From: Lysinibacillus louembei
GTDB lineage: Bacteria; Bacillota; Bacilli; Bacillales_A; Planococcaceae
Direction: 5' to 3'
NCBI RefSeq assembly: GCF_033880585.1
Contig: NZ_CP137624.1
Span: 3,693,501 to 3,757,500 of the forward strand
Length of the DNA: 64,000 bases
In this document: piece by piece, positions 25,444-33,956 of the stretch
Position numbering within the stretch: position 1 is the first letter of the stretch
Layout: every line of letters begins with the position of its first letter
Translations under genes and position numbers: made by a program
Notes under the pieces: generated by a model
The model's database searches: none
Seen by the model: the letters and a program-made list of their open reading frames with translations, nothing else
What the model was told of the DNA's origin: nothing

Positions 25444-26241
25444 TTATGGAGTGAATGGATAATCCTCATTAATATAAATACGCTCTTGGCGCAATGCTTT
25501 ACCTGTTTTATCATCAACCTCAACGAAAAAGGCACTTAGCACTTCACGTCCTTTTTTCGGCACTTCAAAGCGTGCAGGCATATTTGTTTGGAATTTATAA
25601 ATAACGCTATCCTTCATCATTCCTAAAATTTCATCGTATGGTCCTGTCATGCCGACATCTGTAATGTAAGCTGTTCCATTTGGATAAATGCGTGCATCTG
25701 CTGTTTGCACATGTGTATGTGTGCCAACGACTACCGATGCCTTTCCGTCTAAATGCCAGCCTAAGGCAATTTTTTCACTTGTTGCTTCTGCGTGGAAATC
25801 GACAAAAACAAGTGGTGATATTTTGCGTGCCTCTGCTACTAATTCATCTGCCATTGCAAACGGATCTTCATGAGGTGGCAAAAATACACGTCCATGCAAA
25901 TTAATAACCGATAATGTCACATCATTTTTCGTAATTTGTGCTACACCTCTACCAGGAGCATCCTTCGAAAAATTAGCTGGACGAATTAAATAGTCTACAT
26001 CATCAATAAAATCAAAAATATCTTTATTGTCCCACGTATGATTTCCCATCGTAATCACATCAATGCCCATTTGCAATAAGTCATTGTAGATATTACGCGT
26101 AATGCCACGACCTGCTGCCGCATTTTCTCCATTAGCAATCACAACATCTACTTTATATTTACTTTTCAAGCGTGGTAAATATTTAGCTACCGCATCGCGA
26201 CCGATTGAGCCAACAATATCCCCAATAAATAAAATTTTCAT
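25444..26241 (-). CDS. ymdB: Metallophosphoesterase YmdB (2',3'-cyclic nucleotide phosphodiesterase)
   Basis: A 265-residue calcineurin-like phosphoesterase. In B. subtilis YmdB influences biofilm/motility choice and RNA levels. Metal-binding motifs are visible: GDIVGSIGR (D of motif I), NGENAAAGRG, TMGNHTWDNKDI, VDFHAEATSEK and GTHTHVQTAD. The ATG at 26241 (MKILFIGD) is chosen over a GTG four codons earlier, because GGGTGG is eight bases upstream and the B. subtilis protein starts here. It is 86 bp downstream of rny, with a large hairpin between them. Confidence 0.94.
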   Translation of the reverse strand: MKILFIGDIVGSIGRDAVAKYLPRLKSKYKVDVVIANGENAAAGRGITRNIYNDLLQMGIDVITMGNHTWDNKDIFDFIDDVDYLIRPANFSKDAPGRGVAQITKNDVTLSVINLHGRVFLPPHEDPFAMADELVAEARKISPLVFVDFHAEATSEKIALGWHLDGKASVVVGTHTHVQTADARIYPNGTAYITDVGMTGPYDEILGMMKDSVIYKFQTNMPARFEVPKKGREVLSAFFVEVDDKTGKALRQERIYINEDYPFTP

Positions 26242-26270
26242 TTGTTCATCCACCCATTTCTAAAATATAT

Positions 26271-26321
26271 AGAGGGCTGTTGGTGAGCAGATAAATATCT
26301 GCTTTCCCTACAGCCCCCTCT
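26271..26321 (-). other. Two-part hairpin between rny and ymdB
   Basis: AGAGGGCTGT (26271-26280) pairs with ACAGCCCCCTCT (26310-26321) and an inner AGCAGATA pairs with TATCTGCT, giving a long stem with an internal loop. No proper T-tract follows on the minus strand before the ymdB ribosome-binding site. It could be a weak attenuator or an RNA processing/stabilising structure. Confidence 0.6.
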
Positions 26322-26327
26322 CTATTG

Positions 26328-27893
26328 CTATTTTGCGTACTCTACTGCACGTGTTTCACGAATTACTGTTACTTTAATATGCCCTGGATAATCAAGTTCT
26401 TCCTCAATACGCTTACGAATATCTCGCGCTAAGCGATGTGAGGTAATATCATCGATTTTATCAGGCTGAACAATAATGCGCACTTCACGGCCAGCTTGAA
26501 TCGCATAAGATTTTTCAACGCCATCATAGCTTTCTGAAATTTCTTCTAGCTTCTCTAAGCGACGAATATAATTTTCAAGCGTTTCGCTACGTGCACCCGG
26601 ACGTGCTGCTGATAAAGCATCGGCTGCTGCAACAAGTACTGCAATAACAGAAGTTGCCTCTGTATCCCCATGATGCGAAGCAATACTGTTAATAACAACT
26701 GGATGCTCTTTATATTTTGTTGCAAGCTCTACACCAATTTCAACATGGCTTCCTTCCACCTCATGATCAATCGCCTTACCGATATCATGTAAAAGACCTG
26801 CGCGTTTTGCTAAAGTTACATCTTCTCCAAGCTCTGCTGCCAGTAAACCAGCAAGATGGGCAACTTCTATAGAATGCTTTAAAACATTTTGTCCGTAGCT
26901 TGTACGGTACTTCATACGACCTAAAATTTTCATTAAGTCTGGATGTAGGTTGTGAACACCAACTTCAAATGTTGTTTGCTCACCTGTTTCGCGAATTTGC
27001 TCATCCACTTCACGACGAGATTTTTCAACCATCTCTTCAATTCTTGCTGGGTGAATACGTCCGTCTTGCACAAGTTTTTCAAGTGCCATACGAGCTGTCT
27101 CGCGGCGAATTGGATCAAATCCAGATAAAATAACTGCTTCTGGTGTATCATCAATAATTAAATCGATACCTGTTAACGTTTCAAGCGTACGAATATTACG
27201 CCCTTCTCGCCCAATAATACGTCCCTTCATTTCATCATTTGGCAAGTTTACAACAGATACTGTTGTTTCTGCCACATGATCAGCTGCAAAGCGTTGTAGT
27301 GCTAACGATAAAATTTCGCGCGCTTTTTTATCAGATTCTTCTTTCGCACGTGTTTCTGATTCCTTCGTCATTACAGCAATATCTGTCGCTAATTCATTTT
27401 CTACTTCGCTCAAAATAATCGCTTTCGCTTCTTCTCGCGTTAATGCAGAAATACGTTCTAGCTCTAGTTTTTGGGCTGTAACGAGTTCTCCCACTTTGCC
27501 TTCCATCTGTTCAATATGCTGTTGTCTGTCCGTTAGAGCTTCTTCCTTACGCTCTAAACTGGCTTCTCTTTTATTGAGAGTTTCATCCTTGCGGTCAAGA
27601 TTTTCTTCTCTTTGCAATAAACGGTTCTCTTGTTTTTGAAGTTCTAAACGACGTTCACGAATGTCATTCTCTGCTTCATTTCGAAATTTGTGAGTTTCAT
27701 CTTTCGCTTCAAGTAGTGCTTCTTTTTTCAATGCATCTGCTTCACGTTTCGCTTCTTCAACGATAGACTTTGCAGTATGCGTAGCACCCGTGATTTTTGA
27801 GTCATTCACTTTTTTCATGTAGAAATAGCTAACAGCGGCACCAACGATGAGTCCAACAAGCAAAGCGGAGATGCTTATAATTACTTCCATCAT
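26328..27893 (-). CDS. rny: Ribonuclease Y
   Basis: Membrane-anchored endoribonuclease that starts mRNA decay in Bacillales. About 521 residues: an N-terminal transmembrane anchor (about 4-24), a long charged coiled coil (about 30-200), a KH domain with [15 protein letters not shown] near residue 225, and an HD domain with [12 protein letters not shown] near residue 365. The ATG at 27893 has GGAGGTG six bases upstream; a TTG five codons earlier overlaps that site. Partner RicA is encoded at 16046-16480. It has its own strong promoter and a structured leader. Confidence 0.97.
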   Translation of the reverse strand: MMEVIISISALLVGLIVGAAVSYFYMKKVNDSKITGATHTAKSIVEEAKREADALKKEALLEAKDETHKFRNEAENDIRERRLELQKQENRLLQREENLDRKDETLNKREASLERKEEALTDRQQHIEQMEGKVGELVTAQKLELERISALTREEAKAIILSEVENELATDIAVMTKESETRAKEESDKKAREILSLALQRFAADHVAETTVSVVNLPNDEMKGRIIGREGRNIRTLETLTGIDLIIDDTPEAVILSGFDPIRRETARMALEKLVQDGRIHPARIEEMVEKSRREVDEQIRETGEQTTFEVGVHNLHPDLMKILGRMKYRTSYGQNVLKHSIEVAHLAGLLAAELGEDVTLAKRAGLLHDIGKAIDHEVEGSHVEIGVELATKYKEHPVVINSIASHHGDTEATSVIAVLVAAADALSAARPGARSETLENYIRRLEKLEEISESYDGVEKSYAIQAGREVRIIVQPDKIDDITSHRLARDIRKRIEEELDYPGHIKVTVIRETRAVEYAK

Positions 27894-27933
27894 ACTAAAC
27901 ACCTCCAAGTGCCAATTTCATGTTGTTTTTATT

Positions 27934-27958
27934 GATTAACTGTTGTAAACAATTAATC
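27934..27958 (-). other. Hairpin in the rny leader
   Basis: GATTAA-TGTT pairs with AACA-TTAATC around a three-base loop (one bulge each side), about 41 bp before the rny start and inside the predicted 5' UTR. There is no T-tract. Confidence 0.5.
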
Positions 27959-27983
27959 ATTTTTCATTTCAATTTTTAGAAAT

Positions 27984-28024
27984 TATACAATTTTAATTGT
28001 ATAGTTCTGTCATTGCGCTGTCAA
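27984..28024 (-). promoter_or_regulatory. SigA promoter of rny with a dyad over the -10
   Basis: Minus strand -35 TTGACA (28019-28024), 17-bp spacer, -10 TACAAT (27996-28001). The dyad TATACAATT/AATTGTATA (27984-28003, nine-bp perfect arms, two-bp centre) covers the -10 and start site, an operator-like placement. It predicts an approximately 100-base leader. Confidence 0.75.
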
Positions 28025-28183
28025 GGATTGCCGCCATATGTATGACATATTCTTTACAATCATTGCTAAAAAAAGTTGATGGAAAAATGATACGTTACAC
28101 TACTTTTTTCATAAAATTTTGCACCTAGTATTGTGCTTGATGGACAGAGGTACCTGTTACTTTTTTGAATTGTTCATCATTCA

Positions 28184-28222
28184 AAAAAGCTATTTGAAGG
28201 GTTGTCCCCTTCAAATAGCTTT
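28184..28222 (-). terminator. Terminator of recA
   Basis: A perfect stem of 16-17 bp: AAAGCTATTTGAAGGG with CCCTTCAAATAGCTTT, four-base loop, followed by TTTTTT on the minus strand. A second inverted repeat (TTTTTTGAAT at 28161-28170 and ATTCAAAAAA at 28179-28188) overlaps its distal side, so the two hairpins exclude each other in part. The region 28025-28160 holds only the rny upstream sequence. Confidence 0.92.
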
Positions 28223-28230
28223 AGTTACTT

Positions 28231-29298
28231 TTATTTTTCTTCATCTAATAATAATGCTAATTCTTCATCCATTTCTTCATCTTCCTCATGACCACCAATT
28301 GTGTAGTTTGAAGCTGCAATACCATAAGACTGACGGATTCTATCGGCAATTTCTTCACGTACAGAAGGATTTTCCTTTAAAAATTGCTTCGCATTTTCAC
28401 GACCTTGCCCTAAACGCTCATCACCATATGCATACCAAGAACCGCTTTTTTGTACGATATCTAGCTCTACGCCTAAGTCGACAATTTCGCCTTCCTTCGA
28501 GATACCTTCCCCATACATAATATCTACTTCTGCTGTACGGAATGGTGGTGCTACTTTATTTTTTACGATTTTAATTTTCGTTTTGTTACCAACCATATCA
28601 TTGCCTTGCTTAATTGTTTCTGCACGACGTACCTCTAAACGAACAGAAGAGTAGAATTTTAATGCACGGCCACCTGGTGTAGTTTCAGGATTACCAAACA
28701 TAACACCAATTTTTTCACGAATTTGATTGATGAAAATTGCTAATGTTTTTGATTTGTTAATCGCACCAGATAGCTTACGTAATGCCTGTGACATTAAACG
28801 CGCTTGTAAACCTACGTGAGAGTCACCCATCTCACCTTCAATTTCCGCTTTCGGCACAAGTGCTGCTACGGAGTCAATAACTAAAATATCGATTGCACCA
28901 CTTCGTACTAATGCTTCCGCAATTTCTAAAGCTTGCTCCCCTGTATCAGGCTGTGATAGTAATAGCTCATCGATATTTACACCTAATTTTTGTGCATAAA
29001 TTGGATCAAGCGCATGCTCCGCATCGATAAATGCGGCTTGTCCACCTGCTGCTTGTACTTCTGCAATCGCATGTAGGGCAACAGTTGTTTTACCAGAAGA
29101 CTCAGGTCCATAAATTTCAATGATACGTCCACGTGGATAGCCACCTACTCCTAATGCTGCATCCAATGCTAACGAGCCGCTTGAAGATGTTGCAATTTCA
29201 CGATCTGTCGTTTCGCCAAGCTTCATAATAGAACCTTTACCGAATTGTTTTTCAATTTGTTTTAACGCCTGTTCTAAGGCTGCTTTACGATCACTCAC
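28231..29298 (-). CDS. recA: Recombinase RecA
   Basis: Strand-exchange ATPase of homologous recombination and co-protease for LexA. 355 residues with Walker [10 protein letters not shown] near residue 65, Walker [13 protein letters not shown] near residue 140, the loop-2 [19 protein letters not shown], and an acidic C-terminus ([17 protein letters not shown]). It stands between its own promoter with a LexA box and a strong terminator. The pbpX gene that follows recA in B. subtilis is absent; rny comes next. Confidence 0.98.
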   Translation of the reverse strand: MSDRKAALEQALKQIEKQFGKGSIMKLGETTDREIATSSSGSLALDAALGVGGYPRGRIIEIYGPESSGKTTVALHAIAEVQAAGGQAAFIDAEHALDPIYAQKLGVNIDELLLSQPDTGEQALEIAEALVRSGAIDILVIDSVAALVPKAEIEGEMGDSHVGLQARLMSQALRKLSGAINKSKTLAIFINQIREKIGVMFGNPETTPGGRALKFYSSVRLEVRRAETIKQGNDMVGNKTKIKIVKNKVAPPFRTAEVDIMYGEGISKEGEIVDLGVELDIVQKSGSWYAYGDERLGQGRENAKQFLKENPSVREEIADRIRQSYGIAASNYTIGGHEEDEEMDEELALLLDEEK

Positions 29299-29344
29299 TA
29301 TAGTTGTTCCTCCTCTAAAAAAGGTTAGATTTGTTTATAACACT

Positions 29345-29395
29345 ACTATACTTGTTCTTTGAGAAAATAGCAACAAAAAAGCGAACGTATTTTCG
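29345..29395 (-). promoter_or_regulatory. recA promoter with LexA (DinR) box
   Basis: The minus strand has CGAAAATACGTTCG at 29382-29395, one change from the CGAAC-N4-GTTCG consensus and close to the recA box of B. subtilis. Downstream lie -35 TTGCTA and -10 TATAGT, spaced by 17 bp, about 50 bases before the recA start. SOS induction of recA is therefore expected. Confidence 0.8.
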
Positions 29396-29411
29396 TTTTT
29401 GTTTGAAAATA

Positions 29412-29443
29412 AAAATTTGGACATAAAAATATGCCCAAATTTT
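29412..29443 (-). terminator. Terminator of pgsA-cinA
   Basis: AAAATTTGGACATA pairs with TATGCCCAAATTTT (one mismatch) around a four-base loop. The hairpin starts within the cinA stop codon, with T-rich sequence downstream on the minus strand. Confidence 0.8.
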
Positions 29444-30683
29444 ATTTTTCATTAAGCAATCGCAATAAATAACTACATGTAAATTTCACAGCTCGTAAAC
29501 GATTTGTATTGCGCATACCTGAAAGCTGTAATTTATATGTTTGTACCTCTTGTCCCTCAATGCTAATGCCGATCCATACAGTGCCCGCAGGCTGCCCACC
29601 ATGCATATCTGGTCCCGCAGCACCCGTTAAGCCAATCCCAACATTTGTGCCAAATTTTGCACGTACGCTTTGTGCCATTGCAGCTGCACATTCACTGCTT
29701 ACAACGCCGTATTGAGCAAATAATTCAGGGGCAATGCTAAGCTGCTCTATTTTTGCTTGCTCATTATATGTGATAACACCACCAACTAAAGTGCCACTTA
29801 CCCCAGGTACCTCCGCTAATTCAGATTGGAATAAACCAGCTGTTAAGCTTTCAGCTGCTGCAATCGTTAAATTTTTGGCTAATAATATTTCCACAGTTTT
29901 CGAGGCAAGTGAATCATCATTAATGCCATATTGAAATTGTCCAACAATCGCTTGAATTTCTGCTACTTTAGCATCAATTAAAGCAAGCGCCTCCTGCTCA
30001 TTGGCAGCCTTCGCTGTAACGCGCAATGTGACCTCTCCATCCGATGCTAGTGGCGCAACCGTTGGATTTGTTTGGCTGTCTAAAATATGCTGCACAGCAA
30101 CTTCTAGTTCCGCCTCTCCAATACCGTAAAAGCGCATAACATGGGATACAATCACCGCGCCATCTGTCAAGCGAGCTGCTAGCTTCGGCTTTGCTTCAAA
30201 TTGAAACATCGGCTCTAGCTCCTTCGGTGGTCCAGGTAATAAAATATAGGTTTTGCCATTTTGCTCAAAAAGCATCCCTGGTGCCATACCATGATGGTTT
30301 GCTAACACATCACACCCCGCTAATACTAATGCCTGCTTGCGATTATTTTCTGTCATTGGTCGACCTAGACGTTCGAAAAACGCTTCAATATACGTCAATG
30401 CTATTTCATCAAATGCCAGCTCTACACCTAAATGACGTGCAATCGTTTCCTTTGTCAAATCATCCTTTGTTGGTCCTAAGCCGCCTGAAAAAATAATGAT
30501 ATCCGCACGCTTCTCAGCAGCTGCTATTACTTCCTCAAGTCGCGCCGCATTGTCACCAACTACTGTATGGTAATAAACATTGATGCCTAACTCTGATAGC
30601 TGACTCGAAATAAATTTGGCATTTGTATTGGCAATTTGTCCAAGCAAAAGCTCTGAGCCAACTGCGATAATTTCTGCATTCAT
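29442..30683 (-). CDS. cinA: CinA (competence/damage-inducible protein; NMN deamidase-type C-terminus)
   Basis: 413 residues with two domains. The N-terminal MoCF/COG1058 domain (about 1-170) has AEIIAVGSELLLGQ and FSGGLGPTKDD and belongs to the ADP-ribose/CoA pyrophosphatase group. The C-terminal CinA domain (about 255-410) has TIAAAESLTAGL and GLTGAAGPDMHGG, the pyridine-nucleotide (NMN) amidase region. It lies 16 bp after pgsA and directly before recA, the order linked to competence in Gram-positives. It does not share the LexA-controlled promoter. Confidence 0.95.
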   Translation of the reverse strand: MNAEIIAVGSELLLGQIANTNAKFISSQLSELGINVYYHTVVGDNAARLEEVIAAAEKRADIIIFSGGLGPTKDDLTKETIARHLGVELAFDEIALTYIEAFFERLGRPMTENNRKQALVLAGCDVLANHHGMAPGMLFEQNGKTYILLPGPPKELEPMFQFEAKPKLAARLTDGAVIVSHVMRFYGIGEAELEVAVQHILDSQTNPTVAPLASDGEVTLRVTAKAANEQEALALIDAKVAEIQAIVGQFQYGINDDSLASKTVEILLAKNLTIAAAESLTAGLFQSELAEVPGVSGTLVGGVITYNEQAKIEQLSIAPELFAQYGVVSSECAAAMAQSVRAKFGTNVGIGLTGAAGPDMHGGQPAGTVWIGISIEGQEVQTYKLQLSGMRNTNRLRAVKFTCSYLLRLLNEK

Positions 30684-30699
30684 AAAGGATAACCTCTCT

Positions 30700-31278
30700 T
30701 TATTTAGAATCTAGCAGCACACGACGGTTTAAGTAGAAATAATCCCAGCCAGACCATATTGTGAAAAATAGTGCTACATAAAGTGCAATTTTATCAAATG
30801 GAATGCCCATCATCGTAAAAATCGTATTATGTAGTAGCAACGCTGAGATTGCAACAATTTGTGCCCATGTTTTAATTTTCCCTAATTGATTTGCGGCAAC
30901 AACTTCACCCTCACCAGCTAAAATTAAACGCAAGCCTGTCACAGCAAACTCCCTGCTAATAATAATGATGACAATCCATGCTGGAGCTAGTTGAAGCTCT
31001 ACAAGCAAAATAAGGGCAGCAGATACTAATAGTTTATCTGCTAACGGATCTAAAAACTTCCCAAAATTTGTGACTAAGTTATACTTTCTCGCATAATAGC
31101 CATCTACCCAGTCTGTAACAGAAGCAACGATAAAAATCATTGCGCCAACAAAATGGTGAACGGGCATTTCAGCGCCAAAAAAGGTCATATTTCCCCATCC
31201 AAAATCAAACATTATAACAATCATAAAAAGGGGGATTAAACAAATGCGCGAAACTGTAATTTTATTTGGAATATTCAT
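30700..31278 (-). CDS. pgsA: CDP-diacylglycerol-glycerol-3-phosphate 3-phosphatidyltransferase
   Basis: Makes phosphatidylglycerol phosphate, the committed step to phosphatidylglycerol and cardiolipin. 192 residues with several membrane helices. The CDP-alcohol phosphotransferase motif D-x2-DG-x2-AR-x8-G-x3-D-x3-D is intact: DWVDGYYAR, then GKFLDPLADKLL near residue 75. AAAGGTG is seven bases before the ATG. It is grouped with cinA downstream and follows the ymfM terminator. Confidence 0.96.
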   Translation of the reverse strand: MNIPNKITVSRICLIPLFMIVIMFDFGWGNMTFFGAEMPVHHFVGAMIFIVASVTDWVDGYYARKYNLVTNFGKFLDPLADKLLVSAALILLVELQLAPAWIVIIIISREFAVTGLRLILAGEGEVVAANQLGKIKTWAQIVAISALLLHNTIFTMMGIPFDKIALYVALFFTIWSGWDYFYLNRRVLLDSK

Positions 31279-31300
31279 GACTAAACACCTTTCATTTTAA

Positions 31301-31338
31301 AACAAAGAAGCCATATACATCGACATGGCTACTTTGTT
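31301..31338 (-). terminator. Terminator of ymfK-ymfM
   Basis: AACAAAGAAGCCAT pairs with ATGGCTACTTTGTT (one mismatch), just after the ymfM stop, with TTTTAAAA downstream on the minus strand. Confidence 0.78.
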
Positions 31339-31340
31339 GA

Positions 31341-32213
31341 TTATTGTTGAGCTAATTGAATAATATAGTTTTGTATTACTGAGTCAGATGTCGAAGTCAC
31401 CAGCTCATCATTCACATACACTTTCACAAAGGCATTGCGTCCTAAACGAATTCTTACATAGCCATCCGCTGTTGCATCGTACTCAGCTATTTCACCTTGG
31501 AAATATTCTTTTCCTAAATTGTCCGTTCCCTGTGCATTACGGAAGGCAATCCAGCTGCTGTTTTCAGCAACTTCTGTACGAATTTTTAATTCTGTCGTAC
31601 CCGTTACTTCGAACATAACATCCTCGCCATTAATAGCCGTTTGTGTAACTACCTGTGTTGTTACTTCTTCAACAGGCTCTTCTTCCTTTTCTTGCTCCTC
31701 TGGCTTCTCCGCTTCCTCTTCGCTGTCTTTGTCTTTATTGTCAGCTATCCCTTTATTATTGTCCATTTGCACCGGTGTTTGCGTTTCACCTTCTTCTGGT
31801 GGCAATTTATTTGCCGCCTTTTGCTGGTATAAGTACCATGAAAAAACAATAATCACAACAATAAATAATGCAGCGATAATCATCGGCATCATTTCTAATA
31901 TTTTATTGGAGGACCTTGGTGTAATTCGACGTCGTCTCGTATTTTGCGTATAGGCCTGTGCAACCTCTTCCTGCTGAGCACCAGGCACATCCTTTTGATA
32001 GTTCGCTAATACCTCTTCCGGGTCTAGTCCAACCGCCTCTGCATATTGTTTAATAAATGCTCGTACATAAAATGAGCCAGGCATAATCGAATAGTTACCT
32101 TCTTCAATTCCTACTAAATAGCGCTTTTGAATTTTTGTTACTTCCTGTAAATCATCTAAGCTAAGCCCTTTAGCTAATCTCGCTTCTTTCAAGCGAGCTC
32201 CTAAATCTGTCAA
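31341..32213 (-). CDS. ymfM: RodZ-like helix-turn-helix membrane protein (YmfM)
   Basis: About 290 residues: an N-terminal Cro/C1-type HTH_25 domain (LGARLKEARLAKGLSLDDL, then IQKRYLVGIEEGNY), one transmembrane helix (about 115-135, IIAALFIVVIIVFSWYL), an acidic Pro/Glu-rich linker, and a C-terminal extracellular DUF4115 domain. This is the RodZ layout; RodZ links MreB to the envelope in cell-shape control. The TTG at 32213 is chosen because AGGTG is six bases upstream and homologues begin MTELGARLKEAR. An in-frame GTG nine bases earlier overlaps the ribosome-binding site. Confidence 0.93.
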   Translation of the reverse strand: MTDLGARLKEARLAKGLSLDDLQEVTKIQKRYLVGIEEGNYSIMPGSFYVRAFIKQYAEAVGLDPEEVLANYQKDVPGAQQEEVAQAYTQNTRRRRITPRSSNKILEMMPMIIAALFIVVIIVFSWYLYQQKAANKLPPEEGETQTPVQMDNNKGIADNKDKDSEEEAEKPEEQEKEEEPVEEVTTQVVTQTAINGEDVMFEVTGTTELKIRTEVAENSSWIAFRNAQGTDNLGKEYFQGEIAEYDATADGYVRIRLGRNAFVKVYVNDELVTSTSDSVIQNYIIQLAQQ

Positions 32214-32230
32214 CAATAACACCTACTTTG

Positions 32231-33016
32231 CTAAAAATTAAATCCTCCAAAATCAGAGCTTGACATCATATCGTTTTTTTCGATAATTTCGTATGTGATT
32301 TCTTCATCAGGGTGTGTCCGAATTTCAATGATATAATCGAAATCTTCAATCGTATATTGCGAATGCTGCACAAAAATATCTGGATGCTCAATCACTTTTA
32401 TTGTCGGCATGCTCATCATCTCACGCACAAGCTGCTGATGCCTTTCATCCGTCGATTTTCGTGTGACAACACCATCTAAAATAAATATATTATTGCTACT
32501 AAATTCATCCCCCATAAGCGAGTTACGAATTGTTTGCTTAATCATTGTCGATGAAATAAAAATCCATTTTTTATTGGCACAAACGCTTGCAGCAACAACA
32601 GACTCTGTTTTTCCAACTCGCGGCATCCCACGAATACCGATTAATTTATGACCATCTTGCTTAAACAGCTCTGCCATAAAATCAACTAAAATCCCCAATT
32701 CATCCCGCACAAATCGGAAAGTATTTTTTTCATCAGCATCTCTTGGAATATATTGACCATGTCGCATTGCTAAACGATCGCGCAATTTTGGCACGCGAAA
32801 TCTTGTGACATTGATATTATCCATCGTCGTCACAATCGATTGAAAGCGCTGAATCGCCTCATCATTCTCCGACTCCAGCAACATACCTCGCCTTTGCTGT
32901 GCAACACCATTAATCGACACAATATTTACACGCAGCATACCTAGTAAAGATGAAATATCACCTAATAAACCAGGGCGATTCACTTGAATTTCGTATTCAA
33001 AATACCATTCGCTCAT
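32231..33016 (-). CDS. ymfK: YmfK: ACT-like domain fused to a DUF3388 P-loop domain
   Basis: 261 residues. The first 80 residues look like an ACT ligand-binding domain (EYEIQVNRPGLLGDISSLLG, then VNIVSINGV). The rest is DUF3388, with an apparent Walker A GMPRVGKTE near residue 141 and a Walker B-like NIFILDGV near residue 182. Function is unknown in every member I know. Start ATG 33016 has AAAGGGA nine bases upstream. It leads the ymfK-ymfM unit. Its upstream 640 bp is gene-free and holds the structured element at 33187-33425. Confidence 0.9.
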   Translation of the reverse strand: MSEWYFEYEIQVNRPGLLGDISSLLGMLRVNIVSINGVAQQRRGMLLESENDEAIQRFQSIVTTMDNINVTRFRVPKLRDRLAMRHGQYIPRDADEKNTFRFVRDELGILVDFMAELFKQDGHKLIGIRGMPRVGKTESVVAASVCANKKWIFISSTMIKQTIRNSLMGDEFSSNNIFILDGVVTRKSTDERHQQLVREMMSMPTIKVIEHPDIFVQHSQYTIEDFDYIIEIRTHPDEEITYEIIEKNDMMSSSDFGGFNF

Positions 33017-33593
33017 CAAAATCCGTCCCTTTCATTATAGAAACGTAAAATCACTTTATAAGTTCCATCATAGCTGATTTTACAACGTATGAAAAGTTAG
33101 AAACAACGCTTTTCCCACTATATTTTAAATTTTTTATTCTATATGCTCTAATGAAAAGGAGCCAATTTTATCATGATGCAGTAGAAACGCCCATCTCTAT
33201 AAGTGATGCGATGAATACTTAGACTACCCTTCATTCAGTGGGTGTCCAAACACTCACTGCATCCTAATAAAGCCTCCGGCGGATGTCAGGGATTTTGAAA
33301 GGAGGCCTGCACGACGCAGGTCAGTTAACCGTTGTCACAGGATGTGACGCTTTTAGGTTAACTTCTACTTAAGTGCAAGCACAATGCAAAATCCCGACGC
33401 AATTACGCCAAGGCATAATTGATTTAAAATTAATACTTTCACGAATAAAATATGTAAAATTTAACACAATCCAAATACCTTTATTAAAAGAAAATAAAAT
33501 TTATAGCCATTAGCAGGATGTTTTATCCTTATATGAGCATTATAAGAGCCTCTATAAAACATACAAAACTTATGTTTACAGCGTTCACAAAAT
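33017..33593. other. Intergenic region upstream of ymfK without a gene
   Basis: No supported coding sequence occurs. Positions 33187-33425 hold a structured repeat-like element (listed separately). The flanks are AT-rich and must contain the ymfK promoter, which I could not place with confidence. Confidence 0.6.
33187..33425. repeat. Composite structured intergenic element
   Basis: GC-richer than its surroundings and built of nested inverted repeats. An outer pair GGGATTTTG (33289-33297) and CAAAATCCC (33387-33395) encloses a CCTGC/GCAGG hairpin (33306-33320). It also encloses a GTTAACC/GGTTAAC stem (33324-33362) with GTCACA/TGTGAC inside. To one side is CAGTGGGTGT/ACACTCACTG (33236-33259), to the other CAATTACGCC/GGCATAATTG (about 33400-33421). 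I recall similar sequences as multicopy intergenic elements in Lysinibacillus, but copy number cannot be checked here. A fragment resembling its ends is at 37421-37450. Confidence 0.65.
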
Positions 33594-33654
33594 AGCAAAC
33601 GGTTGTCTGAAAAGCAGCGCTAACCTGCTTTCAGACAACCTATTGCGGTTTGCT
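33594..33654 (-). terminator. Terminator of ymfF-ymfH-ymfI-ymfJ
   Basis: GGTTGTCTGAAAAGCAG (33601-33617) pairs with CTGCTTTCAGACAACC (33625-33640), one bulge. An outer pair GCAAAC/GTTTGC (33595-33600 and 33648-33653) surrounds it. It begins at the ymfJ stop. The stem is a member of the dispersed hairpin family. Confidence 0.8.
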
Positions 33655-33912
33655 TTATTGTACTCGATTATTTTGCACAAGCTTGATGAGACAGCTTGCC
33701 AAGGCCTTTTTCTCATCAGATTCTGCCACTGACCATAAATCTGATAGCACACGCTCCTGCTCGTTTTTCGGGTCAACATGTTCCGCTAAGTAGTTACCAA
33801 TTTGCACAGCGGCTTTTTCAATGACTTTGTTTGGCATACCGCTGTCTTTAGCATCCTCTACTTGAGCGCCTAAAAATGTTGTCCATTGTTGCCAGTTTTC
33901 TAAAATGCTCAT
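33655..33912 (-). CDS. ymfJ: DUF3243 protein YmfJ
   Basis: An 85-residue soluble helical protein of unknown function, conserved beside ymfI and ymfK in Bacillales. Recognisable stretches are MSILENWQQWTTFLG at the start, KDSGMPNKVIEKAAVQIGNYLAEHVDP (middle; quoted here in part) and the DEKKALASCLIKLV tail. I start at the ATG at 33912 because AAAGGAGG lies upstream at a nine-base distance. A longer frame to 34035 would run into ymfI and has no ribosome-binding site. Confidence 0.88.
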   Translation of the reverse strand: MSILENWQQWTTFLGAQVEDAKDSGMPNKVIEKAAVQIGNYLAEHVDPKNEQERVLSDLWSVAESDEKKALASCLIKLVQNNRVQ

Positions 33913-33956
33913 CCATTTTCGCCTCCTTTGCACAATTAGTATTGGCAAAGGGGACT

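Noticed and set aside
31655-31852. Hydrophobic plus-strand open frames opposite the ymfM linker
   Set aside because: They are the antisense of the Glu/Pro-rich linker codons and lack start signals.
33187-33425. CRISPR array
   Set aside because: The repeats are inverted and unequal, not regularly spaced direct repeats.
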